Positions 26,126 to 37,228 of a stretch of 64,000 bases of DNA are shown piece after piece. Below the pieces are notes generated by a model, which made no database searches, had not been told where the DNA came from, and saw only the letters and a list, made by a program, of their open reading frames with translations. The stretch comes from JAANXG01 sp034520625 (lineage in GTDB: Bacteria > Pseudomonadota > Gammaproteobacteria > Arenicellales > JAANXG01). Numbering within the stretch: position 1 is the stretch's first letter; each line of letters starts with the position of its first letter. The stretch covers positions 248,001 through 312,000 of the forward strand of contig JAXHNI010000003.1 of the NCBI GenBank assembly GCA_034520625.1, read 5' to 3'. Made by a program: the position numbers and the translations under genes.

Positions 26126-27253
26126 ATGTCCGAAAAAGACTATTACGAAACGCTGGGCGTGAACCGCGACGCCTCCGAGGCGGAGATCAAGAAAGCGTTC
26201 CGGCGCTTGGCGATGAAGTATCATCCGGACAGGAACCCGGATGACGAGGACTCCATCCACCGGTTCCGGGATGCCAAGAAGGCCTACGACATACTTTCCG
26301 ATCCCCAGAAGCGCGCGGCCTACGACCAGTTCGGCCATGCCGGCGTGGACCCGTCCGCGGGCGGCGGATTCCAGGGCGGAGCCGGAGGCTTCGGGGACAT
26401 CTTCGGCGATATTTTCGGGGACATCTTCGGGGCGGCCGGCGGCCGGCGGGGCGGGCGCCGCCGCGGCGCGGACCTGAAGTACAACCTGGAGCTGAGCCTG
26501 GAGGATGCCGTGCGCGGCACCGAGGTGAGCATCCGGGTGCCGACCACCGTTGACTGCGAAACCTGCGACGGCAGCGGCGCGGCGCCGGGCTCCTCGCGCG
26601 CCACCTGCGGCACCTGCCGGGGCGCCGGCCAGGTGCGCATGCAGCAGGGTTTCTTTTCGATACAGCAGACCTGCCCCAAATGCCACGGTTCCGGATCGGT
26701 CATCGAGAACCCCTGCGGTAACTGCAACGGTGCCGGCTTGGTAAAGGAAAACAGAACCCTTTCGGTCAAGGTGCCCGCCGGCGTCGACGACGGCGACCAG
26801 ATCCGTCTGGGAGGCGAAGGCGAGTCCGGCGGCCGCGGCGGCATGTCGGGCGACCTGTTCGTCGAGATCCATCTCAAGCCGCACAAGATCTTCAAGCGGG
26901 ACGGCAATGACCTGGTGTGCGAAATGCCCGTGAGCTTCGTCACCGCGGCGCTCGGCGGGGAAATCGAGATTCCGACCCTGGACGGGAAGGTCCGCTTCAA
27001 GGTGCCGCCGGAGACCCAGAGCGAAAAAATATTCAGGCTGCGGGGCAAGGGCGTTCGCAACGTCCGCAACGGCCAGGTCGGAGACCTGTTCTGCAAGATC
27101 AGCGTCGAGACGCCGGTGAATCTCACCCGGAAGCAGAAAGAGCTGCTGCAGGAGTTCGAGGAATCGCTGGAGGACAGCTCCACGCACCACCGCCCCCGGG
27201 AGCACTCCTGGACGGATAAGATCAAGGCGTTCTTCGACGATCTGGTGGCCTGA
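26126..27253 (+). CDS. dnaJ: Chaperone DnaJ (Hsp40)
   Basis: A 375-residue cochaperone. J-domain (1-70) with the HPD motif in KYHPDRNPDD, a Gly/Phe-rich segment (75-115) with the repeated GDIFGDIFGDIFGAA, four CxxCxGxG zinc motifs (CETCDGSG, CGTCRGAG, CPKCHGSG, CGNCNGAG) and the C-terminal substrate-binding domains. Complete and typical. Confidence 0.98.
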   Translation: MSEKDYYETLGVNRDASEAEIKKAFRRLAMKYHPDRNPDDEDSIHRFRDAKKAYDILSDPQKRAAYDQFGHAGVDPSAGGGFQGGAGGFGDIFGDIFGDIFGAAGGRRGGRRRGADLKYNLELSLEDAVRGTEVSIRVPTTVDCETCDGSGAAPGSSRATCGTCRGAGQVRMQQGFFSIQQTCPKCHGSGSVIENPCGNCNGAGLVKENRTLSVKVPAGVDDGDQIRLGGEGESGGRGGMSGDLFVEIHLKPHKIFKRDGNDLVCEMPVSFVTAALGGEIEIPTLDGKVRFKVPPETQSEKIFRLRGKGVRNVRNGQVGDLFCKISVETPVNLTRKQKELLQEFEESLEDSSTHHRPREHSWTDKIKAFFDDLVA

Positions 27254-27360
27254 ACGCCACTCCAGTTTGTTCGGCACCGCCGTGCGGCGGGAATTCGAAA
27301 CCGCTCCCGCTTCCATCGGCTGACGGCCGTGGTTCTGAGTGAAGGTATGCACGAGGTATG

Positions 27361-27469
27361 GGCCAGTGCCGGGGGGCATCGCCCAGGGCCGCTGTGAATA
27401 CATCCTTGTACGCTCTGGCTCAAACATCCCTGTTTTCGACAGCCCTGTTCGATGCCCCCCGGCACTGAC
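27361..27469 (-). repeat. MITE-like element, copy B (short form)
   Basis: 109 bases in reverse orientation, starting ggccagtgccggggggcatc. Terminal arms match at 26 of 29 positions, the least well-kept of the five. It lacks the 41-base internal insert. It lies between dnaJ and the DUF2817 gene. Confidence 0.8.
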
Positions 27470-27724
27470 CCCCCATATTATTGTTTTCAATCCTGTCCCA
27501 TCGCCCCGGCGCGGACGGCTTGCGCAGACCGGACCGTTTCCGGGTAAAATCCCTTCGCGGTACGCAAATCCACATCGAACTAACACTCGATCGGGTCTGG
27601 GCAACGCGAGGGCTCTGCGCATGACCACAAAGAGTTGTATACGGCTCCCGAATCCGTTCTTAACGGCGTCCGAAGACCTCGAAGCGCGATATCGTTGGAC
27701 GCAATTCGCCGGCCGGGGTTGCGC

Positions 27725-28819
27725 ATGAATCAGTCGGAAGTGAACGGCTGTTTCAGCGCCGACTATGCAAAGGCCCGGGACCGGTTCCGGAAGGCGGCTG
27801 CCGATGCGGGCGTGCGCGTCGACGAGTATGCCAATCCAAATGCCGAAGGACCCGCCGGCGAAAAGCTCACCACCGATGTCGCTCGATTTGGCGAGCGCCG
27901 CGCCCCCCGCGTACTGTTCGTCACCTCGGCGACCCACGGTGTCGAGGGATTCTGCGGCTCCGGCGGGCAGGTGGCGCTGATGCGTTCCGGCCTCCTGGCG
28001 TCGCTGCCGGAAAACGTGGTCGTGGTGCTGGTGCACGCCATCAATCCGTACGGCTTCGCGTACCTGTCGCGCACCACGGAAGACAACGTCGATCTCAACA
28101 GGAATTTCATCGATTTCTCCGCGCCGCTGCCGGACAGCGGCGCCTACGACGAAGTGCACCCGTTCCTGCTGCCCGAGGACTGGGATGGCCCGGCGCGGCT
28201 CGCGTCCGAGGAGGCCATGGCCCGTTATATCGCCGCGAAGGGCTTGTGGGCCTTCCAGTGCGCCGTAACCGGCGGGCAGTATTCGCATTCCGACGGGCTG
28301 TTCTACGGCGGCACGGCGCCGAGCTGGTCCCACCGCACGTTCAAGACGCTGATCGGCGAGCACGCGACCGACGCTACCCACGTGGCGCTGCTGGACTTTC
28401 ACACCGGCCTCGGCCCCTACGGCTACGGCGAGCCCATTACCACCGGGACCGCCGACGAGAAGGCGCGCGCCCGGCGCTGGTATGGCGACGACGCCACCGA
28501 TCCCGACGCCGGTTCGTCGACATCCGCGCCGATCCGCGGACACCTGTCGGAGGCTTTCGCGGACGTCGTGCCGGGCGCGCGATCCGCGTCCGTCGCCCTC
28601 GAATTCGGCACGGTGCCGGTTCCCGACACCCTGGCGGCGCTGCGCGCGGACAACTGGCTGCGTTTTCGCGGCGACCGGGAGTCGGGCGCGGGAAGAATCA
28701 TCAAGCAGCGTAACCGGGATACGTTCTATTGCGACTTCGACGACTGGCGCGCCATGATCGCGGCGCGCGGCATCGAGATCGCGGGTCGGGCCGTTGCCGG
28801 CCTGAAAGCGGAGGATTGA
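27725..28819 (+). CDS. DUF2817 / M14-like zinc peptidase family protein
   Basis: A 364-residue protein. VLFVTSATHGVEGFCGSGGQ carries the HxxE zinc-binding pattern of carboxypeptidase-like folds, INPYGFAYLSRTTEDNVDLN then RNFIDF matches M14-type substrate-binding arginine and asparagine, and LLDFHTGLGPYG supplies the third zinc ligand. The family is annotated DUF2817; peptide or amide hydrolysis is the inferred activity. No signal peptide, so cytoplasmic. It stands directly ahead of a peptide-type ABC transporter, which fits uptake of peptides followed by trimming inside. I take the ATG at 27725. Confidence 0.85.
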   Translation: MNQSEVNGCFSADYAKARDRFRKAAADAGVRVDEYANPNAEGPAGEKLTTDVARFGERRAPRVLFVTSATHGVEGFCGSGGQVALMRSGLLASLPENVVVVLVHAINPYGFAYLSRTTEDNVDLNRNFIDFSAPLPDSGAYDEVHPFLLPEDWDGPARLASEEAMARYIAAKGLWAFQCAVTGGQYSHSDGLFYGGTAPSWSHRTFKTLIGEHATDATHVALLDFHTGLGPYGYGEPITTGTADEKARARRWYGDDATDPDAGSSTSAPIRGHLSEAFADVVPGARSASVALEFGTVPVPDTLAALRADNWLRFRGDRESGAGRIIKQRNRDTFYCDFDDWRAMIAARGIEIAGRAVAGLKAED

Positions 28820-29002
28820 TGGGACCGTGGCTGCCCGGACCGGCATGCGCCGGCGGCGGGAGCTCACGGCGATCTGCCGGTTTCCCGAAGATTACGCGAG
28901 ACGGCAGGGCCGCGTTGGCCTGCCGGCTTGCAATGCAGGCTCCCGGCCGGGACGATCGGGGGCAGTGTTCCACGATGGACCGTCAACCACCAGGAGATGG
29001 GC

Positions 29003-30601
29003 ATGACCATAAAAACTTTCCTTAGATCGGCGTGCGTGCTGCTGGCACTGGCGCTGATACTGCCGGCAGCGACCGCCACCGCACAGACGACGCTCAGGTA
29101 CGCTTTTCAGGGTGGCGCTAACTCGCTCGATCCCTATTCGCTGAACGAGACTTTTACCCTGGGTTTCCTGGGCAACGTCTACGAAGGGCTGACCCGGCGC
29201 GGGCCGGATCTGGAGATCCAGCCGGCCCTCGCCGAGAGCTGGGAGATCGTGGAACCGACACGCTGGCGGTTTCACCTGCGCGAGGGCGTGAAATTCCATA
29301 ACGGCAATGACTTCACGGCGGAAGACGTCGTGTTCTCCCTCGAGCGCGTGCAGGCCGAGGGCTCGGACCTGACCACGCGGGTTCCGTCGGATGTGGAAAT
29401 CGAGGTGGTGGACGACCATACCGTCGACTTCGTTCTATCCGCACCCAACCCCATTCTGCACGCCGAGTGGGACACTTGGTACATCATGGACAAGGAGTGG
29501 GCGGAAGAGCACGATGCCGTTATGCCCACATCTGCCTCCGGGGATAACGAGAGCCATGCCACTTTTAACACCAATGGCACTGGCCCATTCCGACTTACTG
29601 ACCATGAACCGGACGTGCGGTCAGTCATGGAGGTCAACGAGGACTGGTGGGACGAGCCGCAGCACAACCTCGACCGAGTCGTATTTACGCCCATTGGCTC
29701 GGACGCGACCCGTGTCGCCGCGCTGCTATCCGGGGAGATCGACATGATGTACCCGGTGCCTGTGCAGGACATCGAGCGGGTCAACGGCAACGACGGCACC
29801 TCGGTCATGACCGGCCCCGAGCTGAGAACGATCTTCCTCGGCATGGACCAGAAGCGCGACGAGCTGCTGTATTCCGACGTCGAGGGCGAGAATCCGTTCA
29901 AGGACGTCCGGGTACGCAAAGCAATGTACCAGGCGATCGATATCGAGACGATCAAGTCCCGGATCATGCGCGGCCTGTCGGAACCCTCTGCGCTGATGCT
30001 GTCGCCTTTGATGTTCGAGCGCTCCGATGAGTTCGAGCGCCATCCCCATGATCCGGAAGCCGCCAAAGCCCTGCTGGCCGAGGCCGGCTATCCGGACGGC
30101 TTCACGGTCGGCATGGACTGCCCCAACGACCGGTACGTCAACGACGAGCAGATCTGCCAGGCGATCGTGTCGATGCTGGCCAGGATCGGCGTAACCGTGG
30201 ACCTGAACGCCCAGCCCAGGGCGCAGTATTTCGCCAAGGTGCTGGCGTCCGGCGGCTACGACACCAGCTTCTATCTGCTCGGCTGGACGCCGGGGTCGTT
30301 CGACAGCCACAACGTGCTGGTGAATCTGCACGGCTGCCGGGATGACAGCGGCAAGGGCGGCCCGTTCAACCTGGGCGGCTATTGCAACGAAAAGGTTGAC
30401 GAGCTGACCGCCAAGATCGGTACCGAGAACGACCCCGAGAAGCGCAATGACATGATCGCCGAGGCGTTCCGAATCATCCACGAGGAAGTGGCGCACATCC
30501 CCCTGCACCAGCAGGGCCTGGCATGGGGCGTGAGCGACAACATCACCCTGGAGCAGCGGTCGGACAACCAGTTCATGTACCAGTGGGTACGCAAGGACTG
30601 A
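29003..30601 (+). CDS. Peptide/dipeptide-type ABC transporter substrate-binding protein
   Basis: A 532-residue periplasmic binding protein (SBP_bac_5 family). The signal peptide (MTIKTFLRSACVLLALALIL) is cleaved near ATATAQ. Typical blocks: YAFQGGANSLDPYSLNETFT, LEIQPALAESWEI and VWRFHLREGVKFHNG-like RWRFHLREGVKFHNGNDF. It captures peptides or related ligands and passes them to the permeases encoded downstream. AGGAG at 6-base spacing supports ATG 29003. Confidence 0.93.
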   Translation: MTIKTFLRSACVLLALALILPAATATAQTTLRYAFQGGANSLDPYSLNETFTLGFLGNVYEGLTRRGPDLEIQPALAESWEIVEPTRWRFHLREGVKFHNGNDFTAEDVVFSLERVQAEGSDLTTRVPSDVEIEVVDDHTVDFVLSAPNPILHAEWDTWYIMDKEWAEEHDAVMPTSASGDNESHATFNTNGTGPFRLTDHEPDVRSVMEVNEDWWDEPQHNLDRVVFTPIGSDATRVAALLSGEIDMMYPVPVQDIERVNGNDGTSVMTGPELRTIFLGMDQKRDELLYSDVEGENPFKDVRVRKAMYQAIDIETIKSRIMRGLSEPSALMLSPLMFERSDEFERHPHDPEAAKALLAEAGYPDGFTVGMDCPNDRYVNDEQICQAIVSMLARIGVTVDLNAQPRAQYFAKVLASGGYDTSFYLLGWTPGSFDSHNVLVNLHGCRDDSGKGGPFNLGGYCNEKVDELTAKIGTENDPEKRNDMIAEAFRIIHEEVAHIPLHQQGLAWGVSDNITLEQRSDNQFMYQWVRKD

Positions 30602-30627
30602 GCCCCGCTCGCTCCGTTGAAGCACCA

Positions 30628-30660
30628 GGCCGGGCCCCGGAACCCATCCGGGGCCCGGCC
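30628..30660 (+). terminator. Strong intra-operon hairpin
   Basis: GGCCGGGCCCCGG pairs perfectly with CCGGGGCCCGGCC across a 7-base loop, without a T-run after it. Between a binding-protein gene and its permeases such hairpins usually stabilise the upstream mRNA and lower downstream expression. Confidence 0.6.
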
Positions 30661-30701
30661 CTTCGAGTCACTGGCCGGCGAACCGTGCAGGACGTAGCGG
30701 C

Positions 30702-31670
30702 ATGATCTGGTTCGTCACCAAGCGTTTTGTCCAGGCCATCCTGGTGCTGGTGGTGGTCGCCCTGATCGCGTTCGCGATGTTTCGCTACCTCGGCGACCCC
30801 GTCAACATGATGGTCGGCATCGAGACCTCCATCGAGCAGCGGGACAAGCTGCGCGAGCAGCTGGGCTTGAACGATTCGGTAGTCGTCCAGTTCGGCCGCT
30901 TCCTGGAGCGGGCGGCCCGGTTCGAGTTCGGCATTTCCTACCAGCACCGCAAGGCGGTGAGCGCGCTGATCGCCCAACGCCTGCCGGCGACGCTGGAATT
31001 GTCGCTGGTGTCGGTGATCCTAGCCCTGGCGGTGGGCATACCCATGGGGGTCTACACCGCCCTGCGGCGGGACGGCCTCCTGGCGCGGATATTCATGACC
31101 GTGTCGCTCATCGGTGTGTCGTTGCCGACCTTCCTGATCGGTATCCTCCTGATCCTGTTCTTCGGGGTCATTCTGCAGTGGCTCCCTACCTTCGGGCGCG
31201 GGGAAGTGGTGAACATTGGCGGCTGGACGACGGGTCTGCTCACTCCCAGCGGCCTGCAAGCCCTGATCCTGCCGGCCATTACCCTGGCCATTTTTCAGAT
31301 GACGCTGGTGGTGCGCCTCATCCGGGCGGAAATGCTCGAGGTGCTGCGCACGGACTACATCAAGTTCTGCCGGGCCCGTGGCCTGCGGACGCGCTCCATC
31401 CATTTTCGACATGCGCTCAAGAACACCCTGGTGCCGGTCATCACCATCGTCGGCCTGCAGCTCGGCACGGTAATCGCTTTCGCCATCATCACCGAGACGG
31501 TGTTCCAGTGGCCGGGGATGGGGCTGCTGTTCATTCAGGCGGTCACCACGGTGGATATTCCCATCATGGCGGCCTACCTGATGCTGATCGCGACTTTTTT
31601 CGTCATCATCAACCTGATCGTCGACATGCTCTACTTCGCGGTGGACCCGCGCCTGCGGGTGCAGTCATGA
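30702..31670 (+). CDS. Peptide-type ABC transporter permease (DppB-like)
   Basis: A 322-residue inner-membrane permease with six predicted helices. It begins MIWFVTKRFVQAILVLVVVA and has the EAA-loop contact to the ATPase in DYIKFCRARGLRTRSIHFRH. BPD_transp_1 domain in the second half. First permease of the transporter, paired with the next gene. Confidence 0.94.
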   Translation: MIWFVTKRFVQAILVLVVVALIAFAMFRYLGDPVNMMVGIETSIEQRDKLREQLGLNDSVVVQFGRFLERAARFEFGISYQHRKAVSALIAQRLPATLELSLVSVILALAVGIPMGVYTALRRDGLLARIFMTVSLIGVSLPTFLIGILLILFFGVILQWLPTFGRGEVVNIGGWTTGLLTPSGLQALILPAITLAIFQMTLVVRLIRAEMLEVLRTDYIKFCRARGLRTRSIHFRHALKNTLVPVITIVGLQLGTVIAFAIITETVFQWPGMGLLFIQAVTTVDIPIMAAYLMLIATFFVIINLIVDMLYFAVDPRLRVQS

Positions 31671-31707
31671 CACCCGCCGCGAAGTACAGGGGAACGGAGG
31701 TGGGTCG

Positions 31708-32669
31708 ATGAACGCCCCGGACGAGGCGGGCATCGACAACGAGGCGGCGCGGCGCCCGGCCGGTCTGCTCGCCCGCCTGGATGAGCACGACATGTTCTGG
31801 AGCTTTCGCCATTCGCCGCTGGTGATGCTGGCGGCGCTGGTGACGCTGGTGATGGTGGTGTCGTCCCTGGGCGCGCCGGTGATCGCTCCCTATAACCCCT
31901 TCGACATGGCCAGCATCAGCCTCCTGGATTCACTGCTGCCGCCGGTATGGATCGACGAGGGTACCTGGAGCTATCCTCTGGGCACGGACAACCAGGGGCG
32001 CGACATGTTGTCCACCATCCTCTACGGCTCGCGAATATCCATCCTGGTGGGCTTCGCCAGCGTCGCCTTCGCCATGGTGCTGGGCATCGTCCTGGGGCTG
32101 GTGGCGGGCTACACCGGCGGCTGGCTGGATGCGTTCCTGACGCGCATCGCCGACATCCAGCTCTCCTTCCCGGCGATCCTGATCGCGCTGCTGATCGACG
32201 GCGTCGCCCGCGCCGCGTTTGGCGGCGAGATCGGCGAGGACCGGACCGCTTTCGGCGTGCTGATCCTGGCCATCGGCTTGTCCTTCTGGGTGCAATACGC
32301 ACGCACAGTGCGCGGCTCGGTATTCGTCGAGAAACACAAGGAGTACGTACAGGCCGCCCAGGTCATCGGCCTGCCGCCATTCCTGATCGTGTTCCGGCAC
32401 ATCCTTCCCAACGTCATGGGCCCCGTACTGGTGATCGCCACCATCCAGCTGGCGCTGGCGATCATCACTGAGGCGACGCTGTCATTCCTCGGCGTGGGTG
32501 TGCCGCCGACCTCACCGTCCCTGGGTACCCTGATCCGCATCGGCAACGACTTTCTGTTTTCCGGCGAGTGGTGGATCACCGTGTTTCCGGGGGTGGCCCT
32601 GGTGCTGCTGGTGTTGTCCGTCAACCTCCTCGGGGACTGGCTGCGCGACATTCTCAATCCCAAGCTGAA

Positions 32670-32673
<4 letters not shown>
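31708..32673 (+). CDS. Peptide-type ABC transporter permease (DppC-like)
   Basis: A 321-residue permease with the OppC N-terminal helix (about 30-60) and the permease core. GTDNQGRDMLSTILYGSRIS is diagnostic of DppC/OppC, and EYVQAAQVIGLPPFLIVFRH is the EAA loop. GGAGG lies 7 bases before the ATG. Its stop overlaps the next start (ATGA). Confidence 0.94.
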
Positions 32674-34427
<1,754 letters not shown>

Positions 34428-34516
34428 GCGGCCGCGTCTACCGCCGCCTTCCCGTTTTATACTCAGGCGGGCAGAGGCGCCGCGGTTTTTGGTGTTGGCT
34501 TACGTAAATAATTGGA

Positions 34517-34549
34517 TCAGGGCCGTAGGGGCATCCCCCAGGGCCCTGA
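34517..34549. repeat. Stem-loop resembling a solo MITE end
   Basis: TCAGGGCC and GGCCCTGA pair around an inner GGGG-CAT-CCCC. The GGGGCATCCCCCAGGGC part is like the arm of the MITE-like family. It may be a solo end or simply a terminator after the transporter operon. The rest of the 34428-34679 gap shows nothing else. Confidence 0.45.
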
Positions 34550-34679
34550 CACACCATACATTGGCGCGTGCTTTCGAACTTTGCCACTACCCGTTACTTT
34601 GATGGACGTCATTCCCGCGATATAGTCAAGCGATCGCTCCGCTCGCCCGTTCACGATTGTCCCTGCCCGGGAGGCAGCC

Positions 34680-35993
34680 ATGTCGCAGTTCACAAGCACC
34701 GCCGCGCTGGACGCCGCGGCCGACGAGGCGGAGCGGCGCTACGTCGATGCCAACCCGAACAGCCTGGAGCGTTACCAGGCGGCCTGCCGCGTCATGCCGG
34801 GGGGTAATACCCGCAGTGTGCTCCACTATTCCCCGTTTCCCCTGACCATGGAGCGGGGCGAGGGTGCGTGGCTGTGGGACGCGGACGGCCACTGCTACGC
34901 GGATTTTCTCGGCGAGTACACGGCGGGTCTGTACGGCCATTCCCACCCCGTGATCATGGAGGCGGTGCGCGCGGCGCTGGACGATGGCCTCGTGCTGGGT
35001 GCGCCGGGCCGCTTCGAGAACGAGCTCGCACGGCTTATCTGCGAACGTTTTCCTTCCTGTGACCTGGTGCGCTTCTGCAATTCCGGCACCGAGTCGAACC
35101 TGATGGCCCTGGGAGCGGCGCGGGCCGCCACCGGGCGAAGCCGCGTCCTGGTGTTCGAGGGGGGGTATCACGGCGGTGTCCTTTCCTTCGCCCATGGCTC
35201 GAGCCCGGTCAACGCGCCGTTCGACTACATCTTTGGACGCTACAATGACCTTGAAGCGACCCTGGAACGAGTGGGCCCGCACGCCGATGAGGTCGCCGCC
35301 ATCCTGGTCGAGCCGATGATGGGCGCCGGGGGCGGCATCCCGGGCGAACCCGGTTTTCTCCAGGGCCTGCGGGATATGGCATCGGCACACGGCGCGGCGC
35401 TGATTTTCGACGAGGTCATGACCTCCCGGCTTTCCGGCGGCGGCCTGCAGCGCAGGCTCGGCATCACGCCGGATCTGACCACATTCGGCAAGTACCTGGG
35501 TGGCGGGCTGAGCTTCGGTGCTTTCGGAGGCGGTGAACGGTTCATGGCGCCCTTCGACCCCCGCCGTTCCGGAGCGCTGCCTCACGCCGGCACGTTCAAC
35601 AATAATGTGCTCAGTATGGCTGCCGGCGCCGCGGGGCTCGCCCGGGTATTCACCGAGGAAGCCGCGGACGCCCTGAGTGAGCGGGGCGATGCATTCCGGG
35701 AGCGGCTGGGGGCGAGCGCGGCGCAACGGGGGGTACCGGTCCAGGTGACCGGCGCCGGTTCCATCATGTCGCTGCATTACCAGGCGGCGCCCATAGCGCG
35801 GCCCTCGGATACGCAGGCCACCCCCGAGAGCGCTCGCAGGCTGACCCACCTCGGCCTGATCGAACGGGGCTATGTCACGGCGCGGCGCGGCTTCATGAGT
35901 CTCTCCCTGGCCCTGACGGACGCCGAGCTCGACGGTTTCGTGTCGGCCTTCGACGACTTGCTCGACCGTGCCGGGGATCTGCTCCGCGCGTAG
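34680..35993 (+). CDS. Class III aminotransferase, glutamate-1-semialdehyde aminomutase-like
   Basis: A 437-residue PLP enzyme. Conserved blocks are CRVMPGGNTRSVLHYSPFPL, FCNSGTESNLMALGAARAAT, EGGYHGG, LIFDEVMTSR and the lysine that binds PLP in TTFGKYLGGGLSFGAFGG. It belongs to the HemL-like branch, but catabolic amino-acid aminotransferases share these features and the location after a peptide transporter suggests amino-acid catabolism rather than heme synthesis. The last codons run into a REP-like repeat that supplies the TAG stop, so the C-terminus could differ from relatives. Confidence 0.85.
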   Translation: MSQFTSTAALDAAADEAERRYVDANPNSLERYQAACRVMPGGNTRSVLHYSPFPLTMERGEGAWLWDADGHCYADFLGEYTAGLYGHSHPVIMEAVRAALDDGLVLGAPGRFENELARLICERFPSCDLVRFCNSGTESNLMALGAARAATGRSRVLVFEGGYHGGVLSFAHGSSPVNAPFDYIFGRYNDLEATLERVGPHADEVAAILVEPMMGAGGGIPGEPGFLQGLRDMASAHGAALIFDEVMTSRLSGGGLQRRLGITPDLTTFGKYLGGGLSFGAFGGGERFMAPFDPRRSGALPHAGTFNNNVLSMAAGAAGLARVFTEEAADALSERGDAFRERLGASAAQRGVPVQVTGAGSIMSLHYQAAPIARPSDTQATPESARRLTHLGLIERGYVTARRGFMSLSLALTDAELDGFVSAFDDLLDRAGDLLRA

Positions 35994-36057
35994 GAGGCGA
36001 GCCCCCTCGCCGATTGCGGCTTCGAGCACCGCCCCATCGGCCAGAGGGCTGGCCTCT
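35990..36057. repeat. REP-like palindrome, copy 3, between convergent genes
   Basis: Starts gtaggaggcgagccccctcg and ends gccagagggctggcctct. Its GTAGG provides the TAG stop of the aminotransferase; its other end abuts the TGA of the minus-strand hydrolase at 36057-36059. It probably serves as a bidirectional terminator or mRNA end. Confidence 0.8.
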
Positions 36058-36830
36058 CAAGCGGCCATGGCCGCTCTGCCCACCGCATGCATCAGCGCCA
36101 GCACCTCGGGCTCGCTCGTTCTGTCCGTATCGAAGTTGCACAGCGCGGCATAGGCGAGCTCCCGCGATCCCAGGGTGATGATTCCCGTATCCGCCCGTAC
36201 GCCCCTGTCCGTGCCGGTCTTGTTCGCAATTCCCGGGATCGTCCGGTCGCCCGGGCGGCGGGCGCGTGCCAACGGATCGAGGCCCAGGGGATGGGGCACC
36301 ATGCTCAGGTCCACATTCAGCGACAGGCCGTCGCGCAGCCAGCCGGAAAGTCCGGGCCCGGCGAGCTCGCCGCGGGCGACTGCCATCATGAAACGACAGA
36401 GCTCCGCCGCCGTGCCGCGGGACAGCGTTTCGGGGTCCTCCGGGCGCCGCTTGTCCCGGACGACGTCAAGCAGGTCAGTGTGGTTCAGCCCCAGCCTTGA
36501 ACGGAACGCGCGCACCCGGTCGATCCGGAAGTGTTCCAGCAGTACGTTGGTGGCGAGGTTGTCGCTGCAGATGAAGACCAGCCTGGCAATGTCCGAAACG
36601 GGCAGCTCGTCGACGCTCAGATGCTGCCAGATACCGGAATCCGACACCGGCGGCACCGTGCGGCGGTCCAGGCGGTGTCCGCCCAGGGCCGGGTCGTCCA
36701 GGAGCGCGTTCCCGGCGCAGGCCAGGAGGATGAGCTTGCCCACACTCGCCGCATCGAGCACGCTGTCGCCCTGATGGTCGAGCAGGACAGCGCCGCTGCC
36801 GACATCCCGGACCACAACGCCCCATTCCAT
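36057..36830 (-). CDS. Serine hydrolase of beta-lactamase (class A-like) fold
   Basis: About 257 residues from ATG 36830, or 269 from a CTG at 36866 that overlaps the upstream stop; relatives usually have about a dozen residues before the MEWGVVVRD strand, which favours the longer form. Active-site blocks: SVGK (SxxK), CSDN (SDN) and KTG. The omega-loop ExxLN with the deacylating Glu of true class A beta-lactamases is not seen, the region reading RPEDPETLSRGTAAELCRF. No signal peptide is visible. So a serine peptidase or esterase role is more likely than antibiotic resistance. Confidence 0.75.
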   Translation of the reverse strand: MEWGVVVRDVGSGAVLLDHQGDSVLDAASVGKLILLACAGNALLDDPALGGHRLDRRTVPPVSDSGIWQHLSVDELPVSDIARLVFICSDNLATNVLLEHFRIDRVRAFRSRLGLNHTDLLDVVRDKRRPEDPETLSRGTAAELCRFMMAVARGELAGPGLSGWLRDGLSLNVDLSMVPHPLGLDPLARARRPGDRTIPGIANKTGTDRGVRADTGIITLGSRELAYAALCNFDTDRTSEPEVLALMHAVGRAAMAA

Positions 36831-36862
36831 GGGAGCGAGCGCAAGGCTGCGGTCGAGGGCGT

Positions 36863-37228
36863 TCAGTGGCTTGCTTCCCCCAGGCCCAGAATGCGGGATT
36901 CGTTCCGCCGGCGCCGGTACAGGTCCCAGGCGACGGCGGCGCCGAGCACCAGAAATCCAGCCAGCTCCACCAGGACGTGGTAGTCGACGAACAGGGCGTA
37001 CAGGACCAATTCGCCTCCCAGCAGACCGCAGGCCGGCGGTCCGCAGGACCCGTGAACCCACACCCCGGCAACGGTGCTGGCGGCGGCCAGGACGGTGAAC
37101 AGCGCGATAGCGCCCGCCCAGACCGTCTGATTCAGCATCAGGCCGACACCATACAGACCCAGCAGACCGACGGCAGCCAGCGTGCCGTAGCAGGCCAACA
37201 GCGCCATGCCGAGCCCAAGTGCGCCCAT
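36863..37228 (-). CDS. Small four-helix membrane protein, MerC-like in size
   Basis: A 121-residue hydrophobic protein with four predicted helices and a basic end (YRRRRNES). One cysteine pair (HGSCGPPACG) lies between helices 2 and 3. In layout it recalls small heavy-metal transport proteins, but I do not recognise it securely. The ATG overlaps the stop of a truncated methyltransferase frame (TGATG), and its stop overlaps the next gene, so three frames are coupled. Confidence 0.55.
   Translation of the reverse strand: MGALGLGMALLACYGTLAAVGLLGLYGVGLMLNQTVWAGAIALFTVLAAASTVAGVWVHGSCGPPACGLLGGELVLYALFVDYHVLVELAGFLVLGAAVAWDLYRRRRNESRILGLGEASH

Noticed and set aside
23710..26127. 805-residue open frame antisense to dnaK
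   Set aside because: It is the mirror of dnaK codon bias in GC-rich DNA; dnaK on the other strand is unambiguous and the antisense product has no domain.
25838..28867. 1009-residue open frame antisense to dnaJ and the DUF2817 gene
   Set aside because: Runs across three unrelated genes and a repeat; low-complexity Arg/Val-rich product typical of shadow frames.
36057..36830. Annotation as an antibiotic-resistance beta-lactamase
   Set aside because: The ExxLN motif and signal peptide are missing; only the general fold motifs are kept.
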